Shown one piece after another: positions 24,306-34,667 of a stretch of DNA of 64,000 nucleotides; position 1 is the stretch's first letter; every line of letters starts with the position of its first letter. Position numbers and translations under genes: made by a program. The notes beneath the pieces were generated by a model that was given only the letters and a program-made list of their open reading frames with translations, was not told the DNA's origin and did not search any database. Source of the DNA: Rhodosorus marinus (Eukaryota > Rhodophyta > Stylonematophyceae > Stylonematales > Stylonemataceae); the NCBI GenBank assembly GCA_029953675.1, contig JAMWBK010000004.1:2728001-2792000 (forward strand), written 5' to 3'.

Positions 24306-25058
24306 ATGGCGAGTACGGAAGACGGTACGAAGGCGGCAGCCGACGGGGAGGTGAAGAAGACTGAGCTGTTGTTCAGCAAGCCAGCGGAGGATGAGGAGGA
24401 CAAGCCCGTGGAAGAGGAGGAATGTCAGGCTGACTTTGAACCGGTCGTGAAGCTCAGTGAGGTAGATACGAAGACGGGTGAGGAGGAGGAAGAGGTTTTG
24501 TACAAACAGTAAGTTGATCTGCAGCCAATGATCCGTGATATTGTTCCGCTATCGGCTCTGTGCTGCAGACGATACCCCTTTTGCTTTGGCGATTAACGGT
24601 CTCCGTGGGCTGATTTATCCTCATTGTTTAGGCGTGCCAAGCTCTTCCGCCATGCGGGTGAGGGCGGATGGAAGGAGCGCGGCCTAGGTGACGTCAAACT
24701 ATTGAAGCATAAGGAAAACAAGCGTATCAGACTGCTCATGCGCCGAGAAAAAACTCTGAAGATTTGCCTCAACCACTATGTCAATACCGACATCGAGCTG
24801 CAAGAGAACATTGGAAGTGAGAGATCGTGGGTTTGGTCGGCGGTAGACTACGCGGACGGAGACAGAGATGAGTGCGTCCTTGCCATTCGTTTTCCGAATG
24901 TCGAGATTGCGCAGGAGTTCAGGAAGGAATACGACAAAGCTAGAGACTACATGAAGACGTTGCTGGAGGAGGAGGACGAGAAGGATGACTCCAAGGAGGA
25001 GCAAAAGGAAAAATCCGAGGAAACCAAAGAAGCTGCCGAGGAAAAGAAAGACGCGTGA
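24306..25058 (+). CDS. RANBP1: Ran-binding protein 1 (RanBP1)
   Basis: Binds Ran-GTP and, with RanGAP, promotes GTP hydrolysis after nuclear export. Two exons, 24306-24508 and 24632-25058, 209 residues. An acidic N-terminus (first 60 residues) is followed by a single Ran-binding domain of about 125 residues with the hallmarks LYKQRAKLFRH, WKERGLGDVKLLKHKE, RRE, KICLNHYV and WVWSAVDYADGD. The last 35 residues are a Glu/Lys-rich tail. The intron falls within the LYKQRAKLF motif. Length and domain order match RanBP1 rather than the larger RanBP2/RanBP3. Confidence 0.95.
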
Positions 25059-25375
25059 AACAATGCGAGCAGCCGTTTGCACAGTAGAAAATTTCGCCTT
25101 CGAGCGACTGACAGCATATCTGCTCCCCATCCCCAAGAATTCAGGAATAAAAGTTCCCCATTTTGCGTGTGTATAGGTGAGTGTGGAAACCTTTCGGCGA
25201 CAAGCTTTCAGGTCTTCGCTATGAGTGGCCTCATGATCAATGTCCAACCTATCCTAGCTTTTATCCCAGAGACAAGTTGCCACAAGCACTAGCAAGCTAC
25301 TAGACGTCAGCGAACCCTGGTGCATCAGTCCAGGTCAATCTATATCTCAATCAAAGTAGTAAGACAGCTGTCCTC

Positions 25376-25768
25376 TCATCTCCGGTTTAGACCATCAACG
25401 AACTGATCGAATTTCTGAGAATTGGAGATGGTTCCGACCTGGATCAGGCACTTATTGAAGTATGAGGTATGCGCTGCGACGGAAGTTCGTTGCTGTGCTC
25501 GACCTAACCGTTGCTTAGCCTGGATTTTTGCGTCCGCAGGGTAGAATTGTTGTCGCAACGCTGTCTCAAAGTCCTCAACCGCGGAAGGCCGTTTCTCCTC
25601 GGGCAGCAAGGAATACCAATACGAGGCATCTCCCGTAAGATATCCTTCTGCTAAGAGGATTTTCTGGTCGTCTTCGTCCTCGCCAAGGCCTGCCAGCTTG
25701 AAGAAGTTCTTCAGGCTTTTGAGCCACGTATGCAATGTGAGGGCGTCACGCCTCTCGTCGTAGGCCAT
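25376..25768 (-). mobile_element. gag fragment of a Ty3/gypsy-like retrotransposon
   Basis: A 130-codon frame reads as the central part of a retrotransposon Gag (Retrotrans_gag family): HTWLKSLKNFFKLAGL, then LTGDASYWYSLLPEE and a helix FETALRQQFYPADAK. The order (W at the start of a helix, A-x-x-W, F-x-x-L-x-x-x-F) is typical of the family. The frame ends in a stop after the helical part; neither zinc knuckle nor protease or polymerase is found nearby, so the element is truncated. Confidence 0.65.
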
Positions 25769-25906
25769 CTGGTGGGGTGCCTGGGTCGTGTCACCCTACG
25801 GTCAAAGTTACCTCAAGTTCCACATCTTCCCTTTGCTAGTTGTTTATGATCTCCCTACCCTCCTTTCGTTAGAGTTCCATTACGAGGGAGGCGAACATAT
25901 GCCAGG

Positions 25907-26591
25907 TTACATGCAGTCTTGAGAATCCGTCCTAAGGCTGTTTGGGAGGTAAGCGAAGGACTTTAACAACACATAGCTGAGGCCCAATTCGTGCTTTTTC
26001 GCAGCCCTATCACTGAAGAAATTATCAAAATGCATGCTGGTCCACTCGGAAGGAGATGACGGCCGTCTGCCCCTTTTGCGCTCGTACTCTACCAGTGGAG
26101 CTACAGCCGCAGCAACAAATCCCTCTTCCTCGCTTTCGCTTACAAACTCGCTAGCCCCAGCTTCTGAATATCTGTGCCTCTTAAACACTGTACGCCGTTC
26201 GAGAGCTTCCGCGGACAAACTTAGTTGCGCTTCTATCACAAGTCTTGATGTCACATGGAGAAGGATTTCAACAAAATATCCCTAGATCGAGACCCATCTA
26301 TCTTGTATTTCGAACTACTGAAGTGTTCCTGTCTTCGCCGAGGGTCCTGCACGCTTCCGTCACCTAATATGAGGTCAGTGTCTACCAATCGCTTGAGATA
26401 TCTTAACCACTCTTCGCTGGCGCATACATTGTCCGTAGGTCCTGCGCCAATCACGAAGTCTTCCTCTTTCCTACCAGAACCATACCAGCGTGGAAGCTCC
26501 GTGGTTGATCTCCCTTTGACTCGTCACGGGGAGCTTCGTCCTTAGCCTCTGCACCATCCCACACCGATGTGTCCGAATTTCTCGGAAACAT
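25907..26591 (-). CDS. hypothetical small protein, spliced (candidate)
   Basis: A reading frame starting at an ATG at 26591 (MFPRNSDTSVWDGAEAKDEA) can be followed through two probable introns to a stop at 25907. The middle contains ASEEWLRYLKRLVDTDL and the last exon a Ser/Glu-rich stretch (SEFVSESEEEGF) followed by a basic patch (ERKRGRRPSS). The join at about 26360-26240 (GT-AG, phase 1) is reasonable; the first intron would be only about 44 nt and is uncertain. I do not recognise a family. It lies directly upstream of the gag fragment on the same strand, so a retroelement origin is an alternative. Confidence 0.35.
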
Positions 26592-26816
26592 AAAGCGTTT
26601 TTGGATTCTCTTACTTGGCAAAGGCCAGCAGAGGGGGAAGCTGGAAGAGAGAGCTGTTCTTTAGCCTTTTTTTGGCTTTGAAAGTCCCCTTCTATAATAA
26701 CAGCTTCTTTCGGCTTGTGTGCTCTCGTTTGTTCGTTGCGCTCGTGTGCCTAGAGCGGCAAGTGGAATACATTTTCAGCTAGAGCGTAGGTGTTGAGTTC
26801 CGTCCTATCAAGCCGA

Positions 26817-27656
26817 ATGAGTGTGAACGGGGGTTGGGGGTTGAGTGTGGGAAGAATAACCAGTGCGGTTCGGGAATTAGAATCGCAGAAGAGTGAAATT
26901 GCTGCGGAATGTGCAGCGCTTGAATCCAAAGTACGAATTCGGAAAGACGCGTTGATGAAAGTGGAAGAAGCTTTGAAAAACGTGAATGGGAACCTAGGAG
27001 AGCTTCAAGCTGCTGAGGTTTACTAGCTTTTGAACTGCTTAGGATAGATATTCTCAAATCTGACTTTGGGATCGTCGTTTTCGCAGTCCTATATGACTAC
27101 CGAAGCGCAATCACTTCGTGCACGTTGTGAGGAGCTTCGACGGGATGAGGCAAGGCTCAAACAAGGATTGAGAAAGCTGGATGAACAGGATAGAGAGCAC
27201 CAGTAACAGAGCCCTTAGAAACTGAACTACTTGGAACCGGACTCTGAATCAATCCATGTGTGGAATGATTTAGGGATTCCTTCTTCGGGAAAATCCAGGA
27301 AATCAACGCGCACCTCGCAGAATGCAATGCAACGTACAATCGTCTTCATGTCCAAAAACAACGGCAGAACCTGGACTTCCTGCTCAGGGAGAAGTTCGGC
27401 CTCTGCATCCCATCCGTCCACAGAGACCACAACGTAAGCGATTCATCCCAAACCTTACCGGCTTTATTTTCCTTTCCAGATTGCGAGACACAGAGCTCGA
27501 TTCAAAGTCTATCTCCTGTCGACAAAGTCTATCTTCACTTAAATGAAACTGCTCATGCCTAAATCCTTCAAGCCGGAGCAACAGACCACCCTCACCAAGG
27601 ATGAGCTCTTCCAACAATGCATCGACTTGGCGTCAAAACGAGAACAATCAAAATAA
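26817..27656 (+). CDS. hypothetical coiled-coil protein
   Basis: Five exons fit with consistent phase: 26817-27017, 27087-27202, 27274-27433, 27480-27506, 27573-27656; 195 residues. The first two exons form a heptad-rich coiled coil (RELESQKSEIAAECAALESK; RCEELRRDEARLKQGLRKLD). Exon 3 continues as helix and ends with LDFLLREKFGLCIPS. The last intron uses a weak donor (GTCTAT) and is the least certain part. Size and layout recall small kinetochore or tethering subunits, but no motif lets me name it. Confidence 0.6.
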
Positions 27657-28251
27657 TTTTTAAAAGCCAATCATATTCTCGTAAATCTCAAGATCAGTCA
27701 ATTCAGATATTAAACGAATAAAATATACTCCCGCAAGTCATTTAACTTGTCTATTGGCTTATATAATAATGAATAGATGTATTATTATCAACACATAACA
27801 TTGATTAATCCAAGATTGATGCAGGTTATTTTTTTAGGATTTCTTTTTTCGTATGTGGCATGAAGGCGGGTGGATTGGGGGTCATAAGATCCGGTTTTTG
27901 GTAGTTGGGAAGGGTGGGGAGTAAGGAGGGTAACTATTTGGTTTGCAAGTTGGAAGGAAACGAGTAGAGAAAGGATTTTGAAAGCTTATATAGGGATCTG
28001 TTGCCTTTCTTCATTTTTTGTTTTTGCGGTGGTTTGTTTGGTTTTTGATTTTTGTAGTTTATGGACGGGTGTTTGGGTTGGTGGTGCTAACGATTGAGAA
28101 GGGTGGGTTGAAGTGGAACGTAGGATATAGGTTTGTTCCTAAGGAGAGAGTGTTTTGGAAATTGCTGCTTTTGAGGTGGTGTGGGGTTTGTTTTTACTAC
28201 TGCGGACTTTTTGCTGGTAGAAAGGACGGCGTTTGGTGGAAACAGAGCACG
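27657..28251. other. spacer upstream of RPA14
   Basis: AT-rich up to about 27840, then G/T-rich towards the RPA14 start. The frame open across 28018-28251 is a G/T-rich chance extension of RPA14 exon 1 (many Trp, Phe, Val) and not a plausible protein. No other gene is seen. Confidence 0.5.
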
Positions 28252-28833
28252 ATGGTGATGATGGGATCTGAATCGGTGGTGTTTGTGAAAGGTGCGAACC
28301 TGAATCAGTACGTTCAGCAGACGGTAGTTTTTGCTGGGAAGGTAGGTTTCTTGCAAATCAATTCGAGGTAGAGGAGGTGCTATCAGCTTGCTCCTGTCTG
28401 CTTGGCGCTTTATCTGCATGGAGAACTCGCATTCGAGCTTGATCACTTCTGACTCGTGCGATTCGTCGAATCGATTTTACTCTTTCCCCTTAGGTGATGT
28501 CCACTCAAGGAGATATTCTAACGTTGCAGACGGGAGATGACGTATCAGTTCAATTGCAAAAGAATCCAGCCACGACCGTTTCTTCTTCGTTTATTTTGGT
28601 CAAGGGCGTGGTTATCCCAAACTCTCCTGTGCGGGAAGTCCAGATCTATTCGCTGGGAGAAAGTTTCGGTAATGGAATTCCGATTGAGCTCTGACAGGCC
28701 TGGAATACTCATTTTTAGTTAGATTGGAAATGGCTGATCTGCTATTTATTCGTTGCTTCCCGTAGATCTACAGAACTTTTCGAAGATGGTTGAGCTTTCC
28801 AGCAACCCTGCTTTTAAGGGAATTTTTGCATGA
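28252..28833 (+). CDS. RPA3: replication protein A 14-kDa subunit (RPA3/RPA14)
   Basis: Smallest subunit of the RPA trimer, the nuclear single-stranded DNA binding complex; a single OB fold that takes part in trimer assembly. Three exons: 28252-28341, 28494-28668, 28766-28833; 110 residues, the normal size. Visible: FVKGANLNQYVQQTVVFAGK (strand 1 with the family's N-x-x-L-x-x-Y/F), then a strand pair ILTLQTGDDVSVQL, the strand FILVKGVV, and a C-terminal helix FDLQNFSKMVELSS, closely matching plant RPA14 (FDVQNYNELCKLA). The sequence is divergent, so the call rests on the fold pattern, the size and the C-terminal helix. Confidence 0.75.
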
Positions 28834-29110
28834 ACTGTACATTGCTGCATGACCCCGAGGCTGCGGGCAATCTTATCGCGAGGGAGTGCTCGTATTCTGA
28901 CAGAGCAATCGAGCGCAGCGGAGAACTTTTCGAATCTGCGGCTTTTGTCCAGTTAGTCAAGCTATCCTATGCTCCTTGAGCTTCCAATAATCCTGTTTAC
29001 ACGGCCAGAGAATGAAGAGCAATATCCAAAACGCCCGGTGACAGTTTTCTAGCACTGGAGATCCTGTAGTACTAGTTTGTATTCTTTGCGCAATAAATGC
29101 TATTTTACTT

Positions 29111-30735
29111 CTAGCAATCTCCATGGAAAGAAAAGTTATTTTCGTTTCCCGAGTTGTCATATCTCCGGGGCCATCTTTGATCACAAACCCAGTTTCCATC
29201 TACTACAAACTTGAAATCGTAAGCGCCGTACTCGAGCAAAAGATCCCTAGTCCAAGCGTTTCCTTTCCGCATGAGTTCAACCTAACCCACAAAACGCGAC
29301 CACAAGAACGTAGTTATGTTGAGAATCCGTTCGCAAGAAGATGCGCAGTCCAGCCGCGACAAGCTATTATGATTCCTGCGTACCGGTTTCCAGTCGCTGA
29401 AAGTTCCAGCAATCGCCACGCTGTGAGCGTTCCAACTGTCCCAGGTGAAATTTTTGTTCTGTTTCCCTGCGATGATGACGTTGTTCACGTTTCCCTTCTC
29501 ATCCCAGCAAGAAGTCATGTTGCTATTCAGCTCCCAGCTGGTGAAAACCGAATCAACGACAAATCTCGCAGAGTAAGAAAAAAATTCGTCTGTCTCTGTC
29601 GAAGCATGGTGCCACCAGGATGCTTCGATCGTCCATTCTCTTACCTTCCATCGATGAAGAATTTCATCGTGTTCTTTCCAGGAGGAAGCTCAAGGTCCAG
29701 ATAGGCCTTCCCGCTGTCTATTCTCATCGCCACAAATTCCCAATTGGAGAACGTACCAGCGACGAAAGCTGAAGTGCGAACCTAAAGGGCCAGGTTCACA
29801 CAGCGTAATATTTAGAGGTGCAGGGCATACAACGTGGACCAGGCTAGTATATCAGCGCCAACACGCACCTTGGTACTTGTCCATGTCACTCTCGCGGTGA
29901 CTGTTCCAACTCTCAGGACGTTGTTTACGTTGCCGAATTCGTCAGTGATGATCTCCTTTGTTTGATCACAAATCCAGTTCCCGTCAACGACGAACTTGTA
30001 GCTGTAGATGCCTGGTCCAAGAGGAAGAAAGCGTCTCCAATGGTTGCCCTGTCGTGACAATTTAACCTGAGAGGTTGCCGGAAGAAAAATGTTCAGAATA
30101 CGCCATCCAGGCAGTGCGAAAAGGAACGGAGGCCTCCATTTTCATACCGGTTTCCAGTTTGAGAATGTCCCAGCAATGCAAACATCGTACGCGCTCTGAG
30201 TACTGAAAACCATTTCTACCGGATGCGTTTCTCCGGTAGAAGGCCCGAAAATTTTTGCGTCCAGCATTTCAGCTGAACCACCATTCTCCGACAAAGCCCC
30301 ATCCTCGGTCACCAGTGACACTCTGGAGACCGGCGGGGTCAACGGACTGATAATATTGGCTGTGCTCATATGCCTTGGGCTAACACTGTCTCGATCATCC
30401 TAAGCAGTTGAAGAGAAACGATTCCCATCGTGTGAGAACAAAGGTATGCCGAAAAAAACAACAACGCTGAATAAGCTGAATCGTACATAAAAACCAGAGC
30501 CATCCATCTGCCCGAGGAACTCCTCCAGCTCCAAATCTTGTTCGGCTATTGGAGTTGAAGATATAGACGACGTCTTGCTCCCCTTTCGCTTCAATTTTCG
30601 CACATGCTCTGCTCTCCAAGTCTTCGATCTTCTCCTGGCCATGGGATAAAGCGTCGTCCCGCTATGCGATTCGTTCATAAAAATTGACGCGGACGTTGAC
30701 GGCCAGTTTAGATAGTTTGGATACATGTCCTCCAT
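29111..30735 (-). CDS. protein with three tandem CBM48 (AMPK-type glycogen-binding) modules
   Basis: Six exons: 30735-30487, 30399-30148, 30066-29869, 29781-29645, 29564-29384, 29281-29111; 395 residues. The first 130 residues are polar and basic. Then come three early-set carbohydrate-binding modules (about 137-230, 221-314, 318-395), each with IAGTFS(N/D)W or VAGTFSNW, a YKFVVDG / MKFFIDG / FKFVVDG strand and a GN(V/E)NN end. Trp and Lys residues that bind alpha-glucan are kept. No kinase-, ligase- or enzyme-specific part follows, so it is not an AMPK beta subunit or a branching enzyme; it may bind starch granules as an adaptor. Introns fall at the same place in modules 1 and 3 (after WKP), which indicates exon duplication. 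Convergent with RPA14. Confidence 0.85.
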
Positions 30736-32500
30736 GTCGAACAAACAGCTTTTGGGGTGGAGCCCCGACAACACTCTGCGAGAAAACTGGCAGAAGCTCC
30801 ACAAGATTATACACAAGACCACAAACACCAACGTTTCTTACAAACTCCACACTGCCATTGTACAAGTCAAGTACTCCTAAAGTTTGACAATAAACTCATA
30901 AAAAAGCAAACACTCACTCCCTTCAATCCTTCTGCTTCACCCCCTCTACCAACTTCCCGCCATCTCAATCCGAAAACCATCCTTTTAATCAAAAAGTCTT
31001 CCTCATCACATCCGCGTGACATTTCAAAAGAGCGGGACTTCCGGCCGGGTTGTGTGTGTTGGGGAACTGTTCTAATTCATCATCTAGCTAAACTATCCAT
31101 CTCTGCAGTTGCATAAAAGTCATTCACAGTCAATCAGCCTAGCTAGCTAGCTAACCTACTGTCTTCTCTGAGATCAAGACAGCGCGAAAGCCCAGTTTGT
31201 GCGAAACTTCTCCTTTTGTGGAAATGTTAGTTGGCTTTCCTAATGGTCCTGGGAAAGACGAGGGGTATCTAACACGACGTTTCACGAAACAGAAACAATT
31301 TTCTTCTGGAATGATTGACTATACACGGAAAACGGGTAGGAAGGGTTTATAAAATGTCAGATCTCCTACACTCTCTAATAACTCACTATAACTCCTCCCA
31401 CATGAAGCGACCTGAAAACCGTTCTTCAAAACAAGCGATTTTGATCTCAGAATATCAAATCGTCCAAAACGGTGCAAAAAAGGCCGCCCGCCGCGAACAG
31501 GAAGAAAAGAGTAACGACTACCATAATATCCAATTGAAATTTTAATATTTCAAAGGCCATCTTCCAAACATTTCATTTTCCTTCAGATATTAAATATCGT
31601 TTTTAAATAAAAATGAAACGTCGAGATATGCTGGTGGCCACCGTGTAATAAAATAAGCTTTTTTTGAAACAATATATGATATGTTTCATAAATATCAAAC
31701 TTTATTTACTCGGTATTGATGAAAAACGGAACTTATTTAGAAGATATTCCACGTCGGTCGATTTTTATATGTTGGTTGATGCAATTGATTTTGTCCTTTG
31801 GGAATTTTTGTGCATGATGTAGATAATTGGATAATGTCGTTTAGATACGTTGAGTATTATACCAATGGGAATGGAATAATAGTCCAGTATGCGTTTTTAT
31901 TTTTCTTAGAAGAGGATCGTTTTTATTTGAAATAAGTTTGAAAAAAGAATAATAATATTGATTGTATTTTTTTCTTCATTAAGAATGAGATTGTCAACCA
32001 ATGATTTTGAAGGTGGAAATATTGAAATATCGATCAGATTGCGTGTTATTTGTATCATTCTGGAAGACATAGACTTACAGAGGGAGTTCCAGGGATTCTG
32101 CGCGAGGTTGAAGGTGGAACAATGCACTCGTTGTGAGGGTCATTCCCCAGATTTTGCATATGTGACATAGTGTAAGAGCTGGATAGAGAGCAAAAGGGAC
32201 CCGACCTATCTACAAAAACATTCACGTAGGCGCTTGTACACAGGAGTTCATTGTACATTTGGTAAGGTCGGCAGGTCGGAGTTTCTCAAAAGTACTCTCC
32301 AAAGTGAACGGGTTATGCACGGAGACGAAGAAAATTTGGTCCTTGGCTTGATGGCTTTTACTAAGACGCCGGAGGCTCACTCATTGATTTCTTTGAATTC
32401 GCCATTGCTGTTCGTTTTGTAACATTCGGCAGGTCCCCTGGACCGTTTGTCATACCTTGCCCCACCTTGTAGGAATGATCTTCTAAACTTGCTTCCACCT
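30736..32500. other. AT-rich spacer without recognisable gene
   Basis: From about 31550 to 32060 the sequence is very AT-rich with homopolymer runs. A short AGCT microsatellite (CTAGCTAGCTAGCTAAC) lies near 31138-31155. Open frames here are short and low in complexity. The left end is the CBM48 gene's 5' flank. Confidence 0.5.
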
Positions 32501-32540
32501 GCGGGAACAGTATTTGCCTACCGGCAAATACTGTTCCCGC
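32501..32540. repeat. perfect 18-bp inverted repeat with 4-nt loop
   Basis: Arms GCGGGAACAGTATTTGCC (32501-32518) and GGCAAATACTGTTCCCGC (32523-32540) are exact reverse complements around TACC. It is the strongest hairpin I found in the window. No gene overlaps it with confidence; it lies between the AT-rich spacer and a set of gene fragments. Confidence 0.95.
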
Positions 32541-32553
32541 ACGTTACCACGTG

Positions 32554-32790
32554 CTAACGCATCCCAATCTCTTTGCCGTGCTCTGAAGCCTGCTTGAAAA
32601 CACCAGGCATAGTCTTGAGGTTACGTACTTCCGCTTCTGTTCGTGGCTGTACCCAAGCGTTGAGCTTCGCAACAAGCCCATCAGGGCCCCATTCAGCCTC
32701 TATATTGCGAATTAAACCCTACAAACTTCACTGATTCGAGAGACCCAAACTCGCGTGCTTCTTTTTCCATTTCGCTTAAGCCTTCTCTGT
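32554..32790 (-). pseudogene. unidentified gene fragment
   Basis: On the minus strand two good-looking peptide stretches lie in different frames: LSEMEKEAREFGSLESVKFV (about 32780-32715), and EAEWGPDGLVAKLNAWVQ followed by KTMPGVFKQASEHGKEIGMR (about 32700-32554, ending in TAG). They could be joined by a very short intron or separated by a frameshift. I do not recognise the family. It overlaps the duplicated methyltransferase piece on the other strand, so this is best read as a mosaic of fragments. Confidence 0.25.
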
Positions 32791-32911
32791 GGCTCTTGGA
32801 GGGCCTACGGTACTACCGACGGAGGGCCAAGTCACCTCATTGTTTCAGACCATATCCACGTTGCTCACAGAGGAAAGTACGCTCCTAGGGTCGTTGACGA
32901 GGGGTAGTCGG
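32781..32911 (+). pseudogene. partial duplicate of the downstream methyltransferase gene
   Basis: About 131 bp are roughly 85-90% identical to 34042-34172, inside exon 2 of the methyltransferase. The copy encodes VTSLFQTISTLLTEESTLLG in one frame. A one-base deletion at its left end shifts the LLEGLLYYL part out of frame, and similarity stops at the conserved LTRGSR. Nothing else of the gene is found nearby, so this is a dead fragment. Confidence 0.85.
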
Positions 32912-33404
32912 GATGTATTCCATTTCGCCGAAATAGTATCTGCAGGCGCTGGCGTCCCAGTATGCACCTTCAGGATGATGACCTGAATATGGTACACTCA
33001 TCGTCCTTTCAGAGCTGCTCGTGCCCCTCGTGTGACCAGTCAACACCAACCACGATGCCGAATCATAGCAGCAGGAAGCAAGAACCTAAGCTCGGGCTGG
33101 TCACTGCATCTCCTCGGATCCTAAGTGGTGTGGAAATCTTATGGAATCGACTACGTGTCTATATCTCAGCGCTAAAAGCGAACTTGTTCAGCTTCGGCTC
33201 AAATGCGAGGATTCGAAAGAGCAAAAGTTCGTCTAGTAAACACTGCATATGTATGACGCGGAAGTCGTGAGAGGAACGGCTCTTTTAGAAGCACATCAGA
33301 TCGTCTGAAGTCGCGAAAGACCGTTTGGGTTTCGTTTCTTTGGTGCCTAGCTCGTTGATTTTGCGAGCAGATTCTTTTTTTGCTTGGTTTTCCCGCATCT
33401 GAGG

Positions 33405-34512
33405 ATGGTTCTCGTATGGTTTCTGGGACTTGCAGCAGTTGCAACAGTATGTCGGCTTCGTAGGAGTAAAACAAGCTCTGAAAAGAAGACTGGGAGCGCG
33501 GCGAAGATCAATGAGGACCTTGTCGCGTATTCGTCGCAGATCATATGCATTCGGCGCGCAGTGGAATCCGAGCAGGAGAACCCCTTGTTTGTTGATCCGC
33601 TAGCTGCAGTTTTGGCTGGTGACTACGAAGGTGATGGCAAGCGCTCCCCGAGGATTTCGATTCGGACCAAATACTTCGATGACTTTTTGGAATCAGCCGT
33701 ATCGACTGGCACCGTTAAACAGATTGTTCTGCCAGCTGCTGGCATGGATTCTCGAGCATATCGTCTTGTCGTTCCGGAAGATGCAACTACCTACGAAATC
33801 GATCAAGAAATCGTTGTAGAGACGAAAGAAAAGCTGATCGCGGAGGTATGAAGGACTTCGTGCAGGCCTTAAAATCTCATCCAAACTAATGTTCAAGACG
33901 CCGTAATATGATTTTATCCTTTGTCTGCGACAGGCTTCTGAAGCGTTTGTTCCAAAATGTCACCTCAAACGAATAAGGGCAGATCTGAACAATAAGAATT
34001 GGGGCGAAAAACTCATCGAGGCTGGTTTCAAACCTTCAGAACCTTCTGTGTGGCTCTTGGAGGGCCTGCTGTACTATCTTACGGAAGATCAAGTCATCTC
34101 ATTGTTTCAGACCATATCCACTTTGCTCACAGAGGAAAGCACGCTCCTAGCGTCGTTGACCCGGGGTAGTCGAAAGGACAATAGAGGCAAGCGCTTCAAC
34201 TTGAGAATCAAAGCCTGCATCTCAGTCTTGTCTAAGCTTTCAGTAAGATTTCGTGATCTGACCAGTTCAGTTTCGCGATGTTCAATGGCAGATATAGACA
34301 AACTCGACTCCAAGAGGCCGGCGACGGCTCCTTCATTAACGTCAAAGTTCAAGTGGTCCTGCGACAAACCTGAAGAGTTTTTCTCTTCACTCAACTTCAC
34401 AGTAGTTGACTCAGTACCTGTAGGATCGGAGAAAGCCAACTATGGCATCTGGAACAGACCCGACGTTTCGAGCGTCATCTATGTCTCAATGAAGCCGCGC
34501 ACGGGAGACTGA
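33405..34512 (+). CDS. SAM-dependent methyltransferase, leucine carboxyl methyltransferase-like family
   Basis: Two exons, 33405-33845 and 33934-34512; 339 residues. Hydrophobic N-terminal segment VWFLGLAAVATVC (membrane anchor or signal). The methyltransferase core of the PPM1/Rv0145-like family is clear: RTKYFDDFL, the SAM-binding LPAAGMDSRAYRL, then YEIDQ, and later WLLEGLLYYLTEDQV and NYG near the end. In this family the substrate ranges from phosphatase C-termini to small molecules, so the substrate is unknown. Between LTRGSR and SKFKW the protein is longer than usual; the 72-nt segment from about 34230 to 34301 has a GTAAGA donor, an AG end, is in frame and stop-free, and could be an intron. 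A partial duplicate lies 1.2 kb upstream. Confidence 0.8.
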
Positions 34513-34667
34513 CATTGATCCCGGGATAGCCTACTGTGCGGGTTTGGCGGACATGATGTTCAATAGTCACGCAGAAGAACCTCTTCCCGATGCTCGCGAC
34601 AAGGTGGTGAGGTGTGCTATGATACAATCAAGCAGGATGCGATTTCGGCTCCAACCGGTATTCAAAA

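Noticed and set aside
28018-28251. Upstream in-frame extension of RPA14
   Set aside because: Low-complexity hydrophobic translation of G/T-rich promoter DNA; RPA14 proteins are about 110-120 residues, which the ATG at 28252 gives.
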